64,000 nt of DNA, taken from NCBI GenBank assembly GCA_027531145.1, contig JAPZRF010000004.1:124001-188000 (forward strand), given 5' to 3'. Source of the stretch: Brevundimonas sp. (GTDB lineage Bacteria; Pseudomonadota; Alphaproteobacteria; Caulobacterales; Caulobacteraceae). The notes beneath the pieces were generated by a model. It did no database searches. It saw nothing but the letters and a program-made list of their open reading frames with translations, and was not told the DNA's origin. The translations under genes were made by a program, and so were the position numbers. Each line of letters starts with the position of its first letter. Position 1 is the stretch's first letter. Shown one piece after another: positions 18,425-28,228 of the stretch.

Positions 18425-20524
18425 TCAGGCTCCCCACGTGGTGATGGCGAAGGCGAGCAGACCCGCTACCCCCAGCAGCATCACGAACGCATAATGATAG
18501 ACGTAGCCGGACTGCAGACGCGACAACCAGCCAGCCCACTTGAGCGACGTCCAGGCAGCCCCGTTGGGGCCCAGGCCGTCGATGATCTTCACATCGCCGA
18601 CCTTCCAGAGCAGGTCGCCCAGCGCCTTCGAGCCCTTGACGAACACGGCATCATAGACCTCGTCGAAGAACCACTTGTTGTAGAAGAAGGTGTGCAGCGG
18701 CCCGCCGCGCTCGGCCATACGCCGCGCCATGCCTTCCCTGAGGATATAGACATAGACGGCGATCGCCGTGCCCAGAAGGGACACCACCAGCGGTGCCCAC
18801 AACACCCAGCGCGCCACCTCATGGCTGTCGTGCAGAACGTGATTGTGGGCCGCGGTGTAGATCGCCCCGCGCCAGAACTCGTGCTCGTGATAGCCGACGA
18901 ACTGGTCGTAGAAGACGAAGCCCGAGGCGATCGCCCCGACCGACAGCAAGATCAGCGGCACCAGCATGACCCAGGGGCTCTCGTGCGGCTTCAGCGGGCC
19001 ATGGTGGTGGCCGTGATCGTCATGATCGGCTTCGGCGTGGCCGTGATCGCCCGAGTGCGCAGTCGCGTGGGCAGGCGCAGGGGACGCATGGGCGTGGTCG
19101 TGACCGTGGTCACCGGCATGCCCATGCTCGTCCTTCCACACCGGCGTGTTGAGGAAGGTCATGAAGATCAGACGCCACGAGTAGTAGGCGGTCAGACCGG
19201 CGGCGAAGAGGCCCACGAAGAAGGCGAACATCCCCACCGGATTGCTGGCCCCGGCCGCGAAGGCGGTCTCCAGCACCGAGTCCTTGGAGTAGAAGCCGGC
19301 GAAGCCCCACTTCAGCTCGGGGATACCAAGACCGGTGATGGCAATCGTGCCGATCATCATCACGGCATAGGTCACCGGCAGCTGTCGCCACAGGCCGCCC
19401 ATCTTCCGCATGTCCTGCTCATGGTGCATCCCGTGGATCACCGAGCCGGCACCCAGGAACAGCAGCGCCTTGAAGAAGGCGTGAGTGAACAGGTGGAACA
19501 TCGCCGCCTGGTAGGCCCCGACGCCGGCGGCGAAGAACATGTAGCCGAGCTGCGAACAGGTCGAATAGGCGATGACGCGCTTGATGTCGTTCTGCGTCAG
19601 GCCGACGGTCGCTGCGAACAGGGCCGTGACGGCACCGACGATGGCCACGATCTGTGCCGCCACCGGGGCGTATTCGAACAGCGGGCTGAGCAGGCAGACC
19701 ATGTAGACTCCTGCCGTCACCATGGTGGCGGCGTGGATCAGGGCCGAGACCGGGGTCGGGCCCTCCATGGCGTCGGGCAGCCAGGTGTGCAGGAAGAACT
19801 GGGCCGACTTGCCCATGGCCCCGATGAACAGCAGGAAGGCCGCCAGGTCGAGCGCCGACCAGGTCTGGCCAAGGAACGACCAGCCCTCCCCCGCTCGCCC
19901 GGCGATCATGGGGAAAAGCTCGGCGAACTGGATCGTGCCGAACATCCAGAACACGGTCATGATGCCCAGGGCGAAGCCGAAGTCGCCGACCCGGTTGACC
20001 ACGAAGGCCTTGATCGCCGCGGCACTGGCAGTGGGCTTCTTGTACCAGAAGCCGATCAGCAGATAGGAGGCCAGGCCCACACCCTCCCAGCCGAAGAACA
20101 GCTGCATGAAGTCGGCGGCGGTGACCAGCGCCAGCATGGCGAAGGTGAAAAGCGACAGATAGGCGAAGAAGCGCGGCCGGCTGTCGTCCTCGGCCATGTA
20201 GCCCCAGGAGTAGAGGTGCACGAGGGCCGAGACCGTCGTCACCACGATCAGCATCACCGCCGACAGGCCGTCGATGCGGATGGCCCAGTTCGACTGGAAG
20301 TCACCGACATTGATGAACGGCGAAAGGATCACGGTGAAGGGCTCGAGCCCGCCCCAGGTCCACTGCACGAACACGGTCCATGACACGGCGCAGGCGAAGA
20401 ACAGCAGCCCGGTGGTGACGGCCTGGCTGGCGAGGTCGCCGATGCGGCGGCCGAACAGGCCAGCCACGACAGCGCCCAGCAGCGGCGCGAAGACCCCGAG
20501 GGTGACGAGAAGTTCGATGGTCAC
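18425..20524 (-). CDS. nuoL: NADH-quinone oxidoreductase subunit L with His-rich loop
   Basis: Distal antiporter-like subunit of complex I, 699 residues, with the lateral-helix C-terminus expected of NuoL. Motifs: [39 protein letters not shown], and [12 protein letters not shown]. Around residues 463-513, in the loop after the helix that ends FLNTPVW, it carries an insertion with about 16 histidines among Asp, Gly and Ala (for example [16 protein letters not shown]). Such loops bind divalent metals in other proteins; what it does here is unknown. The rest of the protein is ordinary. Confidence 0.97.
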   Translation of the reverse strand: MTIELLVTLGVFAPLLGAVVAGLFGRRIGDLASQAVTTGLLFFACAVSWTVFVQWTWGGLEPFTVILSPFINVGDFQSNWAIRIDGLSAVMLIVVTTVSALVHLYSWGYMAEDDSRPRFFAYLSLFTFAMLALVTAADFMQLFFGWEGVGLASYLLIGFWYKKPTASAAAIKAFVVNRVGDFGFALGIMTVFWMFGTIQFAELFPMIAGRAGEGWSFLGQTWSALDLAAFLLFIGAMGKSAQFFLHTWLPDAMEGPTPVSALIHAATMVTAGVYMVCLLSPLFEYAPVAAQIVAIVGAVTALFAATVGLTQNDIKRVIAYSTCSQLGYMFFAAGVGAYQAAMFHLFTHAFFKALLFLGAGSVIHGMHHEQDMRKMGGLWRQLPVTYAVMMIGTIAITGLGIPELKWGFAGFYSKDSVLETAFAAGASNPVGMFAFFVGLFAAGLTAYYSWRLIFMTFLNTPVWKDEHGHAGDHGHDHAHASPAPAHATAHSGDHGHAEADHDDHGHHHGPLKPHESPWVMLVPLILLSVGAIASGFVFYDQFVGYHEHEFWRGAIYTAAHNHVLHDSHEVARWVLWAPLVVSLLGTAIAVYVYILREGMARRMAERGGPLHTFFYNKWFFDEVYDAVFVKGSKALGDLLWKVGDVKIIDGLGPNGAAWTSLKWAGWLSRLQSGYVYHYAFVMLLGVAGLLAFAITTWGA

Positions 20525-20526
20525 GG

Positions 20527-20835
20527 TCAGCCCTTCATCACCGAGGCGTCGTCAACGGCAATGTCGCCGCGGTTGCGGAAGAAGGTCACCAGGATGGCGA
20601 GACCGATCGCGGCCTCCGCCGCCGCCACCGTCAGGATGAACAGCGCCATGATCTGGCCGGCGATGTCGTTCAGATAGGCGGAGAAGGCCACAAAGTTGAT
20701 GTTCACAGCCAGCAGGATCAACTCGACCGACATCAGGATGATGATGACGTTCTTGCGGTTCACGAAGATGCCGAACACGCCGATGGTGAACAGCATGGCC
20801 CCGACGGCCAGGTAGTGGGCGAGCCCGATCTCCAT
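20527..20835 (-). CDS. nuoK: NADH-quinone oxidoreductase subunit K
   Basis: Small membrane-arm subunit, 102 residues, three helices. The two buried glutamates of the E-channel are seen in [11 protein letters not shown] and [15 protein letters not shown]. Its ATG overlaps the nuoJ stop by one base (TGATG), and nuoL starts two bases after it. Confidence 0.97.
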   Translation of the reverse strand: MEIGLAHYLAVGAMLFTIGVFGIFVNRKNVIIILMSVELILLAVNINFVAFSAYLNDIAGQIMALFILTVAAAEAAIGLAILVTFFRNRGDIAVDDASVMKG

Positions 20836-21461
20836 CAGTGCAGCTCCTCGGGCGAGACGCCGGTGCCGACGGCGGGCGTACGCACGGCGACGGCCTTGCG
20901 CCGGTCACGGTTGACCTGGGCGGCGGGGTCCTGGCGACGGATATGCGGCTTGTGGCGAAGGGTCAGGGTGATAGCCCCGATCATAGCGACCAGCAGCACG
21001 ATCCCTGACGCCTGGAAGAAGTAGACGTAGTCCGTATAGAGTACCCGACCGATGGCTTCGACGTTGCTCATTTCCGCCGTGGGGGCCGCCGGGCCGATGG
21101 CACCGCGCGCCGCCCCGCCCTGCACCACGGCCATCGAGACGACGATCATCTCGGCCAGCAAGATCCCGGCGATGATTCCGCCGAACGGCAGGTAACGGGC
21201 GTAGCCCTCGCGCAGCCGGACGAAGTCGACGTCCAGCATCATGACGACGAACAGGAACAGCACCGCGACGGCGCCGACGTAGACGACCACCAGCAGCATC
21301 GCCAGGAACTCGGCAGCGAGCAGCACGAACAGGCCCGCCGACGAGAAGAAGGCGAGGATGAGCCAAAGCACGCTGTGGACCGGGTTGCGCGCCGTCACGA
21401 CGAGCAGTCCGGAGACCACAGCGGTCACCGCCAGCAGATAGAAGGCCAAGCCTTGCAGCAT
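20835..21461 (-). CDS. nuoJ: NADH-quinone oxidoreductase subunit J
   Basis: Membrane subunit with five helices, 208 residues; helix 3 has the conserved [18 protein letters not shown] segment. After the last helix there is a basic tail of about 40 residues ([20 protein letters not shown] and beyond). A leader with AAGGGGG precedes the ATG. It is separated from nuoI by 129 bases, the longest gap between neighbouring genes inside the operon. Confidence 0.96.
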   Translation of the reverse strand: MLQGLAFYLLAVTAVVSGLLVVTARNPVHSVLWLILAFFSSAGLFVLLAAEFLAMLLVVVYVGAVAVLFLFVVMMLDVDFVRLREGYARYLPFGGIIAGILLAEMIVVSMAVVQGGAARGAIGPAAPTAEMSNVEAIGRVLYTDYVYFFQASGIVLLVAMIGAITLTLRHKPHIRRQDPAAQVNRDRRKAVAVRTPAVGTGVSPEELH

Positions 21462-21559
21462 ATCCGGGACGACGCCCCCTTGAGACCGTTGGCACGGCAG
21501 AATCGCCGCGCTTCTTAGACACTGATCGCTCCGAAATGAAGCGACCTCATACCCCTCGA

Positions 21560-21580
21560 CCGTCGCCCCTCCGGCGACGG
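21560..21580 (-). other. hairpin in the nuoI-nuoJ gap
   Basis: CCGTCGCC and GGCGACGG form a perfect 8-bp stem; on the transcribed strand the loop is GGAGG. It lies just after the nuoI stop in the 129-base gap. No T-run follows, so it is more likely an RNA-stability or processing element than a terminator. Confidence 0.45.
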
Positions 21581-21590
21581 GTAACCCGCG

Positions 21591-22082
21591 CTAGCGATAG
21601 GGCGCGTCGAGCTCCAGATTGCGGGCGATGACCCGCTCCCAGCGATCGCCGTTCGCTAGCAGGCGCTCCTTGTTGTAGTAGAGCTCCTCCCGCGTGTCGG
21701 TAGAGAACTCCTGGTTCGGCCCCTCGACGATGGCGTCCACCGGGCAAGCCTCCTGGCACAGGCCGCAGTAGATGCACTTCACCATGTCTATGTCGTAGCG
21801 GGTCGTGCGGCGGCTGCCGTCCGGCCGGGGCTCGGATTCGATGGTTATGGCCTGGGCCGGGCAGATCGCCTCGCACAGCTTGCAGGCGATGCAGCGCTCT
21901 TCTCCGTTGGCGTAGCGGCGCAGGACATGCTCGCCGCGGAAGCGCGGCGAGATCGGGTTGCGCTCGAACGGATAGTTCACGGTGGCCTTGGGGCGCAGCA
22001 TGTACTTCACGGAAAGACCGATGGCACCGATGACGTCCAGCATCATCGCGCCCCTGGTCGCCTGGACGATCCGGGTGAACAT
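21591..22082 (-). CDS. nuoI: NADH-quinone oxidoreductase subunit I
   Basis: Peripheral-arm ferredoxin-like subunit carrying clusters N6a and N6b, 163 residues. Two 4Fe-4S motifs are intact: [16 protein letters not shown] and [16 protein letters not shown]. The start at ATG 22082 overlaps the preceding lipoprotein stop (TGATG) and gives the family N-terminus; the longer open frame upstream is shadow. Confidence 0.97.
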   Translation of the reverse strand: MFTRIVQATRGAMMLDVIGAIGLSVKYMLRPKATVNYPFERNPISPRFRGEHVLRRYANGEERCIACKLCEAICPAQAITIESEPRPDGSRRTTRYDIDMVKCIYCGLCQEACPVDAIVEGPNQEFSTDTREELYYNKERLLANGDRWERVIARNLELDAPYR

Positions 22083-22318
22083 CAGTCTGGGTCTCCACGG
22101 CGCGCGCAGTCGCGCTCGTAACGTTCGGTGCTTTTTTCCATCATGGCGCACAGGCGCCGGCGTTCGTCCTCGCGCCTGGTGATCTCTTCCTGGCGCCGCT
22201 CCCACTGCCACGAGCTCTCGGGCATGCGTTCGTAAGCCGGTGCGCAGCCGCTCAGGCCCGCTCCTGCCCCGATGGCCACAGCCCCCATCCTGGCCGCCAT
22301 GAGCCGGCCAGCACGCAT
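22082..22318 (-). CDS. small lipoprotein embedded between nuoH and nuoI
   Basis: 78-residue predicted lipoprotein: basic head, Ala/Gly-rich hydrophobic stretch and lipobox LSGC (Cys25). The mature part is a short charged helix ([17 protein letters not shown]) with two cysteines, one in RRRLC and one in RDCARR. The ATG at 22318 overlaps the nuoH stop and the stop overlaps the nuoI start, both as TGATG, so it is translated as part of the nuo chain. Unknown family; the position suggests a periplasm-side accessory or assembly role for complex I but nothing in the sequence proves it. Confidence 0.75.
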   Translation of the reverse strand: MRAGRLMAARMGAVAIGAGAGLSGCAPAYERMPESSWQWERRQEEITRREDERRRLCAMMEKSTERYERDCARRGDPD

Positions 22319-23394
22319 CAGGCCCCCACCGCGAACACGCGCCATGCCGCCACGGCCACCACGGCCACCAGCGAGGCGGGGAGGAAGATCTTCCAGCCCA
22401 GACGCATCAGTTGATCATACCGGTAGCGAGGCACGAAGGCCTTCACCATCGCGATCATGATGAACCAGAAGACGATCTTCGAGGCGAACACGAGGAAGTA
22501 GAACAGGTTGGCCAGGAAAGGCGGCCACGACTGCAAGAAGTCGGTGGGGAAACCCGGGTGCCAGCCACCGAAGAACAGCAGGCTGATCATGGCGCACATG
22601 AAGACGATGTTGGCGTACTCGCCGATCATGAACAGCAGGTATGGGGTCGAGCTGTACTCGACCTGGTAGCCGGCCACGAGTTCGGACTCGGCCTCCGGCA
22701 GGTCGAACGGCGGCCGGTTGGTCTCGGCCAGCGCCGAGATGAAGAACACAATGGCCATCGGGAACATCAGCAGCACGGTGGGCCAGGTGTCGGTGCCGCC
22801 CCCGAAGGCAAACCAGTTCCAGATCCAGCCCTGCTGCTCGGTGACGATGGCCGTCAGGTTCATCGTGCCGGCCAGCAGGATGACATTGATGATCACCAGG
22901 CCGATCGAGACCTCGTAACTGACCATCTGCGCCGCAGACCGCAGCGAGCCGAGGAACGGATACTTCGAGTTGGAGGCCCAGCCCCCCATGATGATTCCGT
23001 ATACGCCGAGGCTCGAGATGGCGAAGACGTACAGGATGCCGACATTGAGATCAGAGATGACCCAGCCCGGCGCGAACGGAATCACCGCCCAGGCGATGAA
23101 GGCCAGGATGAAGGTGATCAGCGGTGCCAGCAGGAACACAGTCTTGTCGGCGCCGGCAGGGATCACGACCTCCTTCAGCACGAACTTGAAGAAATCGGCA
23201 AAGGACTGCAGCAACCCGAACGGCCCGACCACATTGGGGCCCTTGCGCAACTGCACACCGGCCCAGACCTTGCGGTCGGCCAGTAGCAGGAAGGCCAGCG
23301 AGACAAGAATCCCGACGGTCACCAGCAGAATCCCGCCGGTGGTGGCGAGGGTCCATCCCAGCGGCGAGGACCAGAACGAGTTTTGGCCGTCCAT
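22318..23394 (-). CDS. nuoH: NADH-quinone oxidoreductase subunit H
   Basis: Membrane subunit that forms most of the quinone-access chamber, 358 residues, about nine helices. Conserved pieces: [47 protein letters not shown] with the quinone-site acidic residues, and [13 protein letters not shown]. It begins 3 bases after nuoG. Confidence 0.97.
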   Translation of the reverse strand: MDGQNSFWSSPLGWTLATTGGILLVTVGILVSLAFLLLADRKVWAGVQLRKGPNVVGPFGLLQSFADFFKFVLKEVVIPAGADKTVFLLAPLITFILAFIAWAVIPFAPGWVISDLNVGILYVFAISSLGVYGIIMGGWASNSKYPFLGSLRSAAQMVSYEVSIGLVIINVILLAGTMNLTAIVTEQQGWIWNWFAFGGGTDTWPTVLLMFPMAIVFFISALAETNRPPFDLPEAESELVAGYQVEYSSTPYLLFMIGEYANIVFMCAMISLLFFGGWHPGFPTDFLQSWPPFLANLFYFLVFASKIVFWFIMIAMVKAFVPRYRYDQLMRLGWKIFLPASLVAVVAVAAWRVFAVGA

Positions 23395-23397
23395 GTC

Positions 23398-25443
23398 TTA
23401 CTCCGCCGCCAGCAGGACCGGACGCGAACGCTGGGCGCTCAGTTCGGCCATGGTCGCGCTGGCGCGCTGGATAGGGTTCATCAGATACGGATCGGCGACC
23501 GCCGAGCGGAACGCCGTATCGCCCGGTTCGCCCATGTTTCCAAGCGCCTCGACCTTGAAGGCCTTGGCTGGACGCAGATAGTCGATCCGGCCGAAGGTCG
23601 GATGGTCGGCCATCAGGCGGGCGCGCAGCTGCTCAAGGCTGTCGTACGGCAGGGTCTTGCCGAGCCGCTCGGACAGGGCGCGCAGGATGGCCCAGTCCTC
23701 CTTGGCCTCGCCCTTGGGGAAGACGACCCGCTCGGCCATCTGAACCCGGCCCTCGGTGTTGACGTACAGGCCCGGCTTCTCGGTCCAGGCCGCCGCCGGA
23801 AGGATCACGTCCGCGCCGTGCGCGCCGCGGTCGCCGTGGCTGCCGAGGTAGATCTTGAAGGCCGAGGTGGCCGAGGCGTCGATCTCGTCGGCCCCCAGCA
23901 GGAACAGCACGTCGAGCGCACCCTTCTTCGCCATCTCGACCGCCGCCAGACCCCCCTCGGCCGGGATGAAGCCCATGTCGAGGCCGCCGACGCGGCTGGC
24001 CGCCATGTGCAGCACATTGAAGCCGTTCCAGCCCTCGCGCACAACGCCGGCCTTGGCCGCCAGCCGCGCCACGGCGTTCAGCAGCGCCGGACCATCCGGT
24101 CCGGCCAGCAGACCGGCGCCGACGATGATCGCCGGTCGCTGCGCCGCCGCAAGAGAGTCCGCCCCGGTCTTGGGCAGGCGCATCAGCGTCTTCGAACCGT
24201 GGCCGATGAAGTCGTGGTCGTAGGTCAGGTCGGCGCGCTCGCCGATGACGCTGACCTTCAGGCCGCCCTTCAGCCACGCCTTGCGGATGCGGGCGTTGAG
24301 CAGCGGGGCCTCGAGCCGCGGGTTGGTCCCGATCAGCAGGATGTGGTCCGCGTCCTCGATACCGGCGAGGCCGCTGTTGAACAGCCAGCTCTCACGCGGT
24401 CCGCCGCCGAGCACAGTGCCATCCTGACGGCAGTCGGTGTTGGGGGAGCCCAGCGCGCGGAACAGGTCCAGCGCCGCCTTCAACGACTCGGCGTCCTGCA
24501 GGTCGCCGGCGATGACGCCCATGCGCTCGGGCTTCGTCGTCTTCAGCTTCAGGGCCATGGCGTCCAGCGCCTCGGTCCAGGTCGCCGGGCGCAGCTTGCC
24601 ATTCTCGCGCAGCCACGGCCGGTCCAGCCGGCGCACGTTCAGGCCGTCCACGACATAACGGCTGCGGTCGGCCAGCCACTCCTCATTGATGCCCTCGTGC
24701 ACCCGGGGCAGGATCCGCATCACCTCGGCCCCGCGGCTGTCGGCGCGGATGTTCGAACCCAGGGCGTCCATGACGTCGATGGTCTCGGTCTTCTTCAGCT
24801 CCCACGGTCGATAGTGGAAGGACCACGGCCGGTGGGTCAGGGCGCCGACCGGGCACAGGTCATTGACGTTGCCCGACAGCTCGCTGTCGATGTTCTTTTC
24901 CAGATAGGTGGTGATCTCGGCGCTCTCGCCGCGGCTGATCATGCCGATGTCCGGCACGCCGGCGACCTCGCTTATGAAGCGGACGCAGCGCGTGCACTGG
25001 ATGCACCGCGTCATGACGGTCTTCACCGTCGGGCCCATGTTCTTCTCTTCGACGGCGCGCTTGTTCTCCGCATAGCGCGAGCCGTCGCGGCCATAGCCCA
25101 TGGCCTGGTCCTGCAGGTCGCACTCGCCGCCCTGATCGCAGATCGGGCAGTCCAGCGGATGGTTGATGAGGAGGAACTCCATTACCCCCTCGCGCGCCTT
25201 CTTCACCATCGGCGTGTCGGTGAAGATCTCCTGGCCCTCGGCGGCCGGAAGGGCGCAACTGGCCTGCGGCTTGGGCGGTCCGGGCTTCACCTCGACCAGG
25301 CACATGCGGCAGTTGCCGGCGATCGACAGCCGCTCATGGTAGCAGAAGCGCGGGATCTCGTGCCCGGCGCGCTCGGCGACCTGCAGCACGGTCATGCCGG
25401 GCTCGAACTCGGTTTCGACGCCATTGACCTTGGCAATGGGCAT
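23398..25443 (-). CDS. nuoG: NADH-quinone oxidoreductase subunit G
   Basis: Iron-sulfur subunit of the N-module, 681 residues, the short alphaproteobacterial/mitochondrial-like length. N-terminal 2Fe-2S ferredoxin domain (CYHERLSIAGNCRMCLVEV), His-ligated 4Fe-4S (HPLDCPICDQGGECDLQD), 4Fe-4S (CIQCTRCVRFI), then the molybdopterin-oxidoreductase-like part without a molybdenum site. Its start overlaps the stop of a small coiled-coil gene. Confidence 0.96.
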   Translation of the reverse strand: MPIAKVNGVETEFEPGMTVLQVAERAGHEIPRFCYHERLSIAGNCRMCLVEVKPGPPKPQASCALPAAEGQEIFTDTPMVKKAREGVMEFLLINHPLDCPICDQGGECDLQDQAMGYGRDGSRYAENKRAVEEKNMGPTVKTVMTRCIQCTRCVRFISEVAGVPDIGMISRGESAEITTYLEKNIDSELSGNVNDLCPVGALTHRPWSFHYRPWELKKTETIDVMDALGSNIRADSRGAEVMRILPRVHEGINEEWLADRSRYVVDGLNVRRLDRPWLRENGKLRPATWTEALDAMALKLKTTKPERMGVIAGDLQDAESLKAALDLFRALGSPNTDCRQDGTVLGGGPRESWLFNSGLAGIEDADHILLIGTNPRLEAPLLNARIRKAWLKGGLKVSVIGERADLTYDHDFIGHGSKTLMRLPKTGADSLAAAQRPAIIVGAGLLAGPDGPALLNAVARLAAKAGVVREGWNGFNVLHMAASRVGGLDMGFIPAEGGLAAVEMAKKGALDVLFLLGADEIDASATSAFKIYLGSHGDRGAHGADVILPAAAWTEKPGLYVNTEGRVQMAERVVFPKGEAKEDWAILRALSERLGKTLPYDSLEQLRARLMADHPTFGRIDYLRPAKAFKVEALGNMGEPGDTAFRSAVADPYLMNPIQRASATMAELSAQRSRPVLLAAE

Positions 25444-25688
25444 TATTCGCGGACTCCACCGTAAGGGTGCTCGGCCAGCTCGAGACGCCTCTCGATGCGG
25501 TCGACGCGTTCGTCAATCCTGTCCAGCCGACGGTTCACGCCGGCCAGGCCTTCCTCGACATGGGTCATGCGGACCTTGAGGCCATGGACGTCCTCGACCA
25601 CGCGATCGAGCTTGGTCTCCATGGTCGTCAGGCGCATCTCGACCCGACGCAGGATCTGCAGGACGAGGTTCTCGGGCTCGTCAGCCAT
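25443..25688 (-). CDS. small coiled-coil protein between nuoF and nuoG
   Basis: 81 residues, nearly all one heptad-patterned helix (LRRVEMRLTTMETKLDRVV; RRLDRIDERVDRIERRLEL). I start at ATG 25688, which overlaps the preceding lipoprotein gene by 8 bases (ATGGCTGA) and has GGAGG upstream. The sequence belongs to a common class of short alphaproteobacterial coiled-coil proteins of unknown role; none is a known complex I subunit. It may act on its own and merely use the operon. Confidence 0.75.
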   Translation of the reverse strand: MADEPENLVLQILRRVEMRLTTMETKLDRVVEDVHGLKVRMTHVEEGLAGVNRRLDRIDERVDRIERRLELAEHPYGGVRE

Positions 25689-26169
25689 CGGCACCACCCT
25701 CCTCGACCCGCAGCATCGCCTGCTCGCGCGTTCCATCGGGGAACGTCTGGTTCACTTCAATCTCTTCGCCGCGCAGGACGAAGCGCACGACGGGATCCCC
25801 GGCAGTGTCCATCCAGCGCTCCTGCGCCGGGTCCGGCAGGCTGGTCGGCCGCCAGGTGACGACATCGCCCTGGACCCGGCAATCGGCGAACAGGCGGCCG
25901 CCATCGACCGGGGCCCGCCAGGACGCCTTGACGATCTCGCCCTCGATCCCCTCGATCTGGATGTCGGCGACCCGCTGGCCATGGATGGCTGCCAGCCCGG
26001 CGCGGCACACGCGCGGCAGGTCCGCCGGCATCATCACGCCGGGTGTCTTCGTGACGTCGTCCGCCACCGCCCCTTCGGCCACCTGATCCGCGGCCGGCGC
26101 AGCCGCATGGTCGCCGCAAGCGCTCAGCGCCAGGGCGGACAGGACGACAAGGGACAGGCTCACGCGCAT
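25681..26169 (-). CDS. lipoprotein of unknown function between nuoF and nuoG
   Basis: 162 residues with a clear lipoprotein signal (VVLSALALSACG; lipobox LSAC, Cys18), then an Ala-rich linker and a small domain that includes PRVCRAGLAAIHGQ, ASWRAPVDGGRLFADCRV and WRPTSLPDPAQERWMD. The two further cysteines (about 55 and 97) could form a disulfide. The family is unknown to me. It begins 7 bases after nuoF. Confidence 0.78.
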   Translation of the reverse strand: MRVSLSLVVLSALALSACGDHAAAPAADQVAEGAVADDVTKTPGVMMPADLPRVCRAGLAAIHGQRVADIQIEGIEGEIVKASWRAPVDGGRLFADCRVQGDVVTWRPTSLPDPAQERWMDTAGDPVVRFVLRGEEIEVNQTFPDGTREQAMLRVEEGGADG

Positions 26170-26176
26170 CGGTCAG

Positions 26177-27859
26177 CTACTCCGCGGCGATAACGTGGCC
26201 GGCGAAGTTCGCGCGGCGGCTGCGGTAGTTGGCGATCCGCTCCTCAATCTCGTGGCGGAAGTGCCGGATCAGGCCCTGGACCGGCCAGGCGGCGGCGTCA
26301 CCGAGGGCGCAGATGGTGTGGCCCTCGACCTGACCGGCCACGTCCAGCAGCAGGTCGATCTCGGACGGATCCGCCTCGCCGATCGCCATGCGCTCCAGCA
26401 CGCGCCACATCCAGCCGGTGCCCTCGCGGCACGGGGTGCACTGGCCGCAGCTCTCATGCTTGTAGAAGTAGCTGATGCGGGCGATCGCCTTCACTAGGTC
26501 GGTCGACTGGTCCATGACAATGACCGCCGCGGTGCCGAGACCCGAGCGCATCTCGCGCAGGCTGTCGAAGTCCATCAGCGCGGTCTCGGCCATCTCCGCC
26601 GTGATCAACGGCACCGAGGAGCCACCGGGGATCACGGCCTTGAGGTTGCCCCAGCCGCCGCGAACGCCGCCGCAATGATCCTCCAGCAGCTGCTGCAGCG
26701 GGATCGACATCGATTCCTCGACGTTGCACGGCGTGTTCACGTGGCCGGAGATGCACATCAGCTTGGTGCCGGTGTTGTTCGGCCGGCCGAAGCCCGCGAA
26801 CCACTCGGCACCGCGGCGCAGTATTGTTCCCACGACGGCGATTGACTCGACATTGTTGACCGTGGTCGGGCAACCGTAGAGGCCAGCTCCGGCCGGGAAC
26901 GGCGGCTTCAGGCGCGGCTGGCCCTTCTTGCCCTCCAGGCTTTCCAGCAACGCGGTTTCCTCGCCGCAGATGTAGGCTCCGGCCCCGTGGTGGACGTAGA
27001 TGTCGAAGTCCCAGCCGTGGATGTTGTTCCTGCCGATCAGCCGGGCCTCGTAGGCCTGTTTGATGGCCTCCTCGAGCACCTCGCGCTCGCGCACATATTC
27101 GCCTCGGATGTAGATGTAGCAGACGTGCGCCTGCATGGCGAAGCTGGCGATCAGGCAGCCCTCGATCAGCAGGTGCGGGTCATGGCGCATGATCTCCCGG
27201 TCCTTGCAGGTCCCGGGTTCGGACTCGTCGGCGTTGACCACCAGATAGTGCGGCCGTTCCTTCACCTCCCTTGGCATGAAGGACCACTTCAGCCCGGTCG
27301 GGAAGCCGGCACCGCCGCGGCCCCGCAGGCCGGAGTTCTTGACCTGGCCGATGATCCAATCGCGGCCCATGGCCAGCATGTCCGGCGTGGCGTTCCAGCA
27401 GCCGCGACGCTTCGCGCCCTCCAGACCCCAATCGTGAAGGCCATAGAGGTTGGTGAAAATGCGATCCTTGTCTTCCAGCATGCCGATCATCGGACCGTCT
27501 CCCGAACGTCCGCCGCCGCCCATGCCGCGACCACGCGGACGAGACAGCTCGCTTCGCCGGTCGCGGGTTTCACGCTCGACGGGAACCGGCGTCCGGTCGC
27601 CGGGGCTGGGTTTCTGGGGAGCTTGGCTGGGCGCATCAGACGATCCGGAGGTCGAGGTCGGCGAAACGGGGGCGACGGGAGCCCGAGATGCAGGTTGCGG
27701 CGTTTGCTGCGGCTGCGCCTGGGCCCCGCCCAGCGACAGCGAGGCGGCGCCCGCCAGATTGGTCAGGAACAGGCCCGCCTGACGGGCTCCCTCGACAAGG
27801 CCCCGGCCCGGCTTCTCTCCCGGCTTGCGCCCGGCTCCGCCCTTGTTGTCCGCACCCAT
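26177..27859 (-). CDS. nuoF: NADH-quinone oxidoreductase subunit F with long N-terminal extension
   Basis: NADH-binding FMN subunit of complex I. The family part begins at [17 protein letters not shown] (residue 124 of the long frame) and has [30 protein letters not shown], the NADH/FMN Gly-rich loops and the N3 cluster motif [12 protein letters not shown]. Upstream the same frame stays open for 123 codons: a Gly/Lys head, a hydrophobic Ala/Leu stretch (about 28-48), a Pro/Gln/Ser-rich linker and an Arg/Gly-rich segment. Either this is an unusual 560-residue fusion or translation starts at 27490 (GGGAG 8 bases before), giving 437 residues. Codon third positions in the extension remain mostly G/C, which favours real coding. 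Confidence 0.9.
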   Translation of the reverse strand: MGADNKGGAGRKPGEKPGRGLVEGARQAGLFLTNLAGAASLSLGGAQAQPQQTPQPASRAPVAPVSPTSTSGSSDAPSQAPQKPSPGDRTPVPVERETRDRRSELSRPRGRGMGGGGRSGDGPMIGMLEDKDRIFTNLYGLHDWGLEGAKRRGCWNATPDMLAMGRDWIIGQVKNSGLRGRGGAGFPTGLKWSFMPREVKERPHYLVVNADESEPGTCKDREIMRHDPHLLIEGCLIASFAMQAHVCYIYIRGEYVREREVLEEAIKQAYEARLIGRNNIHGWDFDIYVHHGAGAYICGEETALLESLEGKKGQPRLKPPFPAGAGLYGCPTTVNNVESIAVVGTILRRGAEWFAGFGRPNNTGTKLMCISGHVNTPCNVEESMSIPLQQLLEDHCGGVRGGWGNLKAVIPGGSSVPLITAEMAETALMDFDSLREMRSGLGTAAVIVMDQSTDLVKAIARISYFYKHESCGQCTPCREGTGWMWRVLERMAIGEADPSEIDLLLDVAGQVEGHTICALGDAAAWPVQGLIRHFRHEIEERIANYRSRRANFAGHVIAAE

Positions 27860-27946
27860 GACGCCGCTCCCAACGCCTCGCCACCTTGACCGCAGGCCAG
27901 CATGCCGCGCCCTTGCGAAGGGCGCGCGACGTTTCGCCTGAGCGGA

Positions 27947-28228
27947 TCATCGCGCCACCCCGTCGAGCTCGGCCATGCGGCGGCGATGGTGCCGCGTGCG
28001 CATGGCGATCGAGGAAATCACCATCACCCAGCCGGCAGCCAGCAGGCCATAGGCCACGATCACCCCCTGCTCGGCCCAGGCCTGGGCCCCGTCGCGGGCC
28101 AGCGCCACCCAGATGGCGGCGAGCACGATCAGGCCCAGCCCGCTCCAGCGCCAGCGCCAGCCGACGCGGCGAAGCTCGCGCCGGTAGGCGGCGCGACCGT
28201 CCTCACTGTTGAGGTCGGGCGGGGTCAT
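27947..28228 (-). CDS. two-helix membrane protein between nuoE and nuoF
   Basis: 93 residues; a Trp/Arg-rich amphipathic stretch (RRVGWRWRWSG), two transmembrane helices (about 29-46 and 54-74) and a basic tail (RTRHHRRR). Its ATG overlaps the nuoE stop by four bases, so it is coupled to nuoE translation. Unknown family. An 87-base gap separates it from the long form of nuoF. Confidence 0.75.
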   Translation of the reverse strand: MTPPDLNSEDGRAAYRRELRRVGWRWRWSGLGLIVLAAIWVALARDGAQAWAEQGVIVAYGLLAAGWVMVISSIAMRTRHHRRRMAELDGVAR

